A DNA stretch of 64,000 nt, from contig JAKZAN010000004.1 in assembly GCA_023053545.1 (NCBI GenBank), positions 2,542,001 through 2,606,000 of the forward strand. Reading direction: 5' to 3'. The position numbers and the translations under genes were made by a program. Below are positions 25,913 to 64,000 of the stretch, in pieces; position 1 is the stretch's first letter, and each line of letters begins with the position of its first letter. The notes beneath the pieces were generated by a model. It was given only the letters and a program-made list of their open reading frames with translations. It had not been told where the DNA came from and made no database searches. The stretch is from Lepidurus packardi (lineage: Eukaryota; Arthropoda; Branchiopoda; Notostraca; Triopsidae).

Positions 25913-64000
<38,088 letters not shown>

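Overview
The window is animal nuclear DNA, AT-rich and sparsely coding. It holds one gene I can support fully: the 5' part of a FERM and PDZ domain protein of the FRMPD4 (Preso) family on the + strand. Fifteen coding exons can be placed from 25913 to the right edge. Every junction is GT/AG with matching phase, giving 849 uninterrupted codons before the window ends inside exon 15. The gene marks a bilaterian. Small introns of 67-98 bp and the style of the transposon remnants suggest an arthropod, but that is inference and I cannot name the species.

Layout. 1-25912 upstream: no gene recognised. It holds interspersed repeats, an array of four palindromic units with bZIP-type TGACGTAA cores (8505-9096), a 21-bp GC-rich minisatellite (12160-12325), a 40-bp AT-rich tandem repeat (13681-13818), a decayed pogo/Tigger transposase fragment (16690-17043), a hAT-like terminus (21743) and a cluster of hairpins (23185-23276). 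25913-26190: first coding exon, carrying the first half of WW domain 1. 26191-54138: a 27.9-kb first intron with two degenerate GTAC-rich tandem arrays, a pogo/Tigger-type MITE with TA duplications (33505-34124), a 315-bp MITE with GGGTGCG ends (48132-48446), a 260-bp tandem duplication, a long CT microsatellite followed by a possible orphan exon, and two CTCF-like sites. 54139-64000: the remaining exons, encoding the end of WW1, WW2, PDZ, the whole FERM domain, a PPPY motif and the start of a long Ser-rich tail.

Function. In vertebrates FRMPD4 is a postsynaptic and submembrane scaffold that joins WW, PDZ and FERM contacts. The protein here has two adjacent WW domains, whereas the human protein as I know it has one. 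Both WW domains are split by an intron at the same residue and in the same phase, which points to exon duplication. The protein also carries a WW-ligand motif (PPPY) after its FERM domain. I see no CRISPR arrays, rRNA or tRNA genes, and no recognisable retrovirus-like or Polinton-like fossils.
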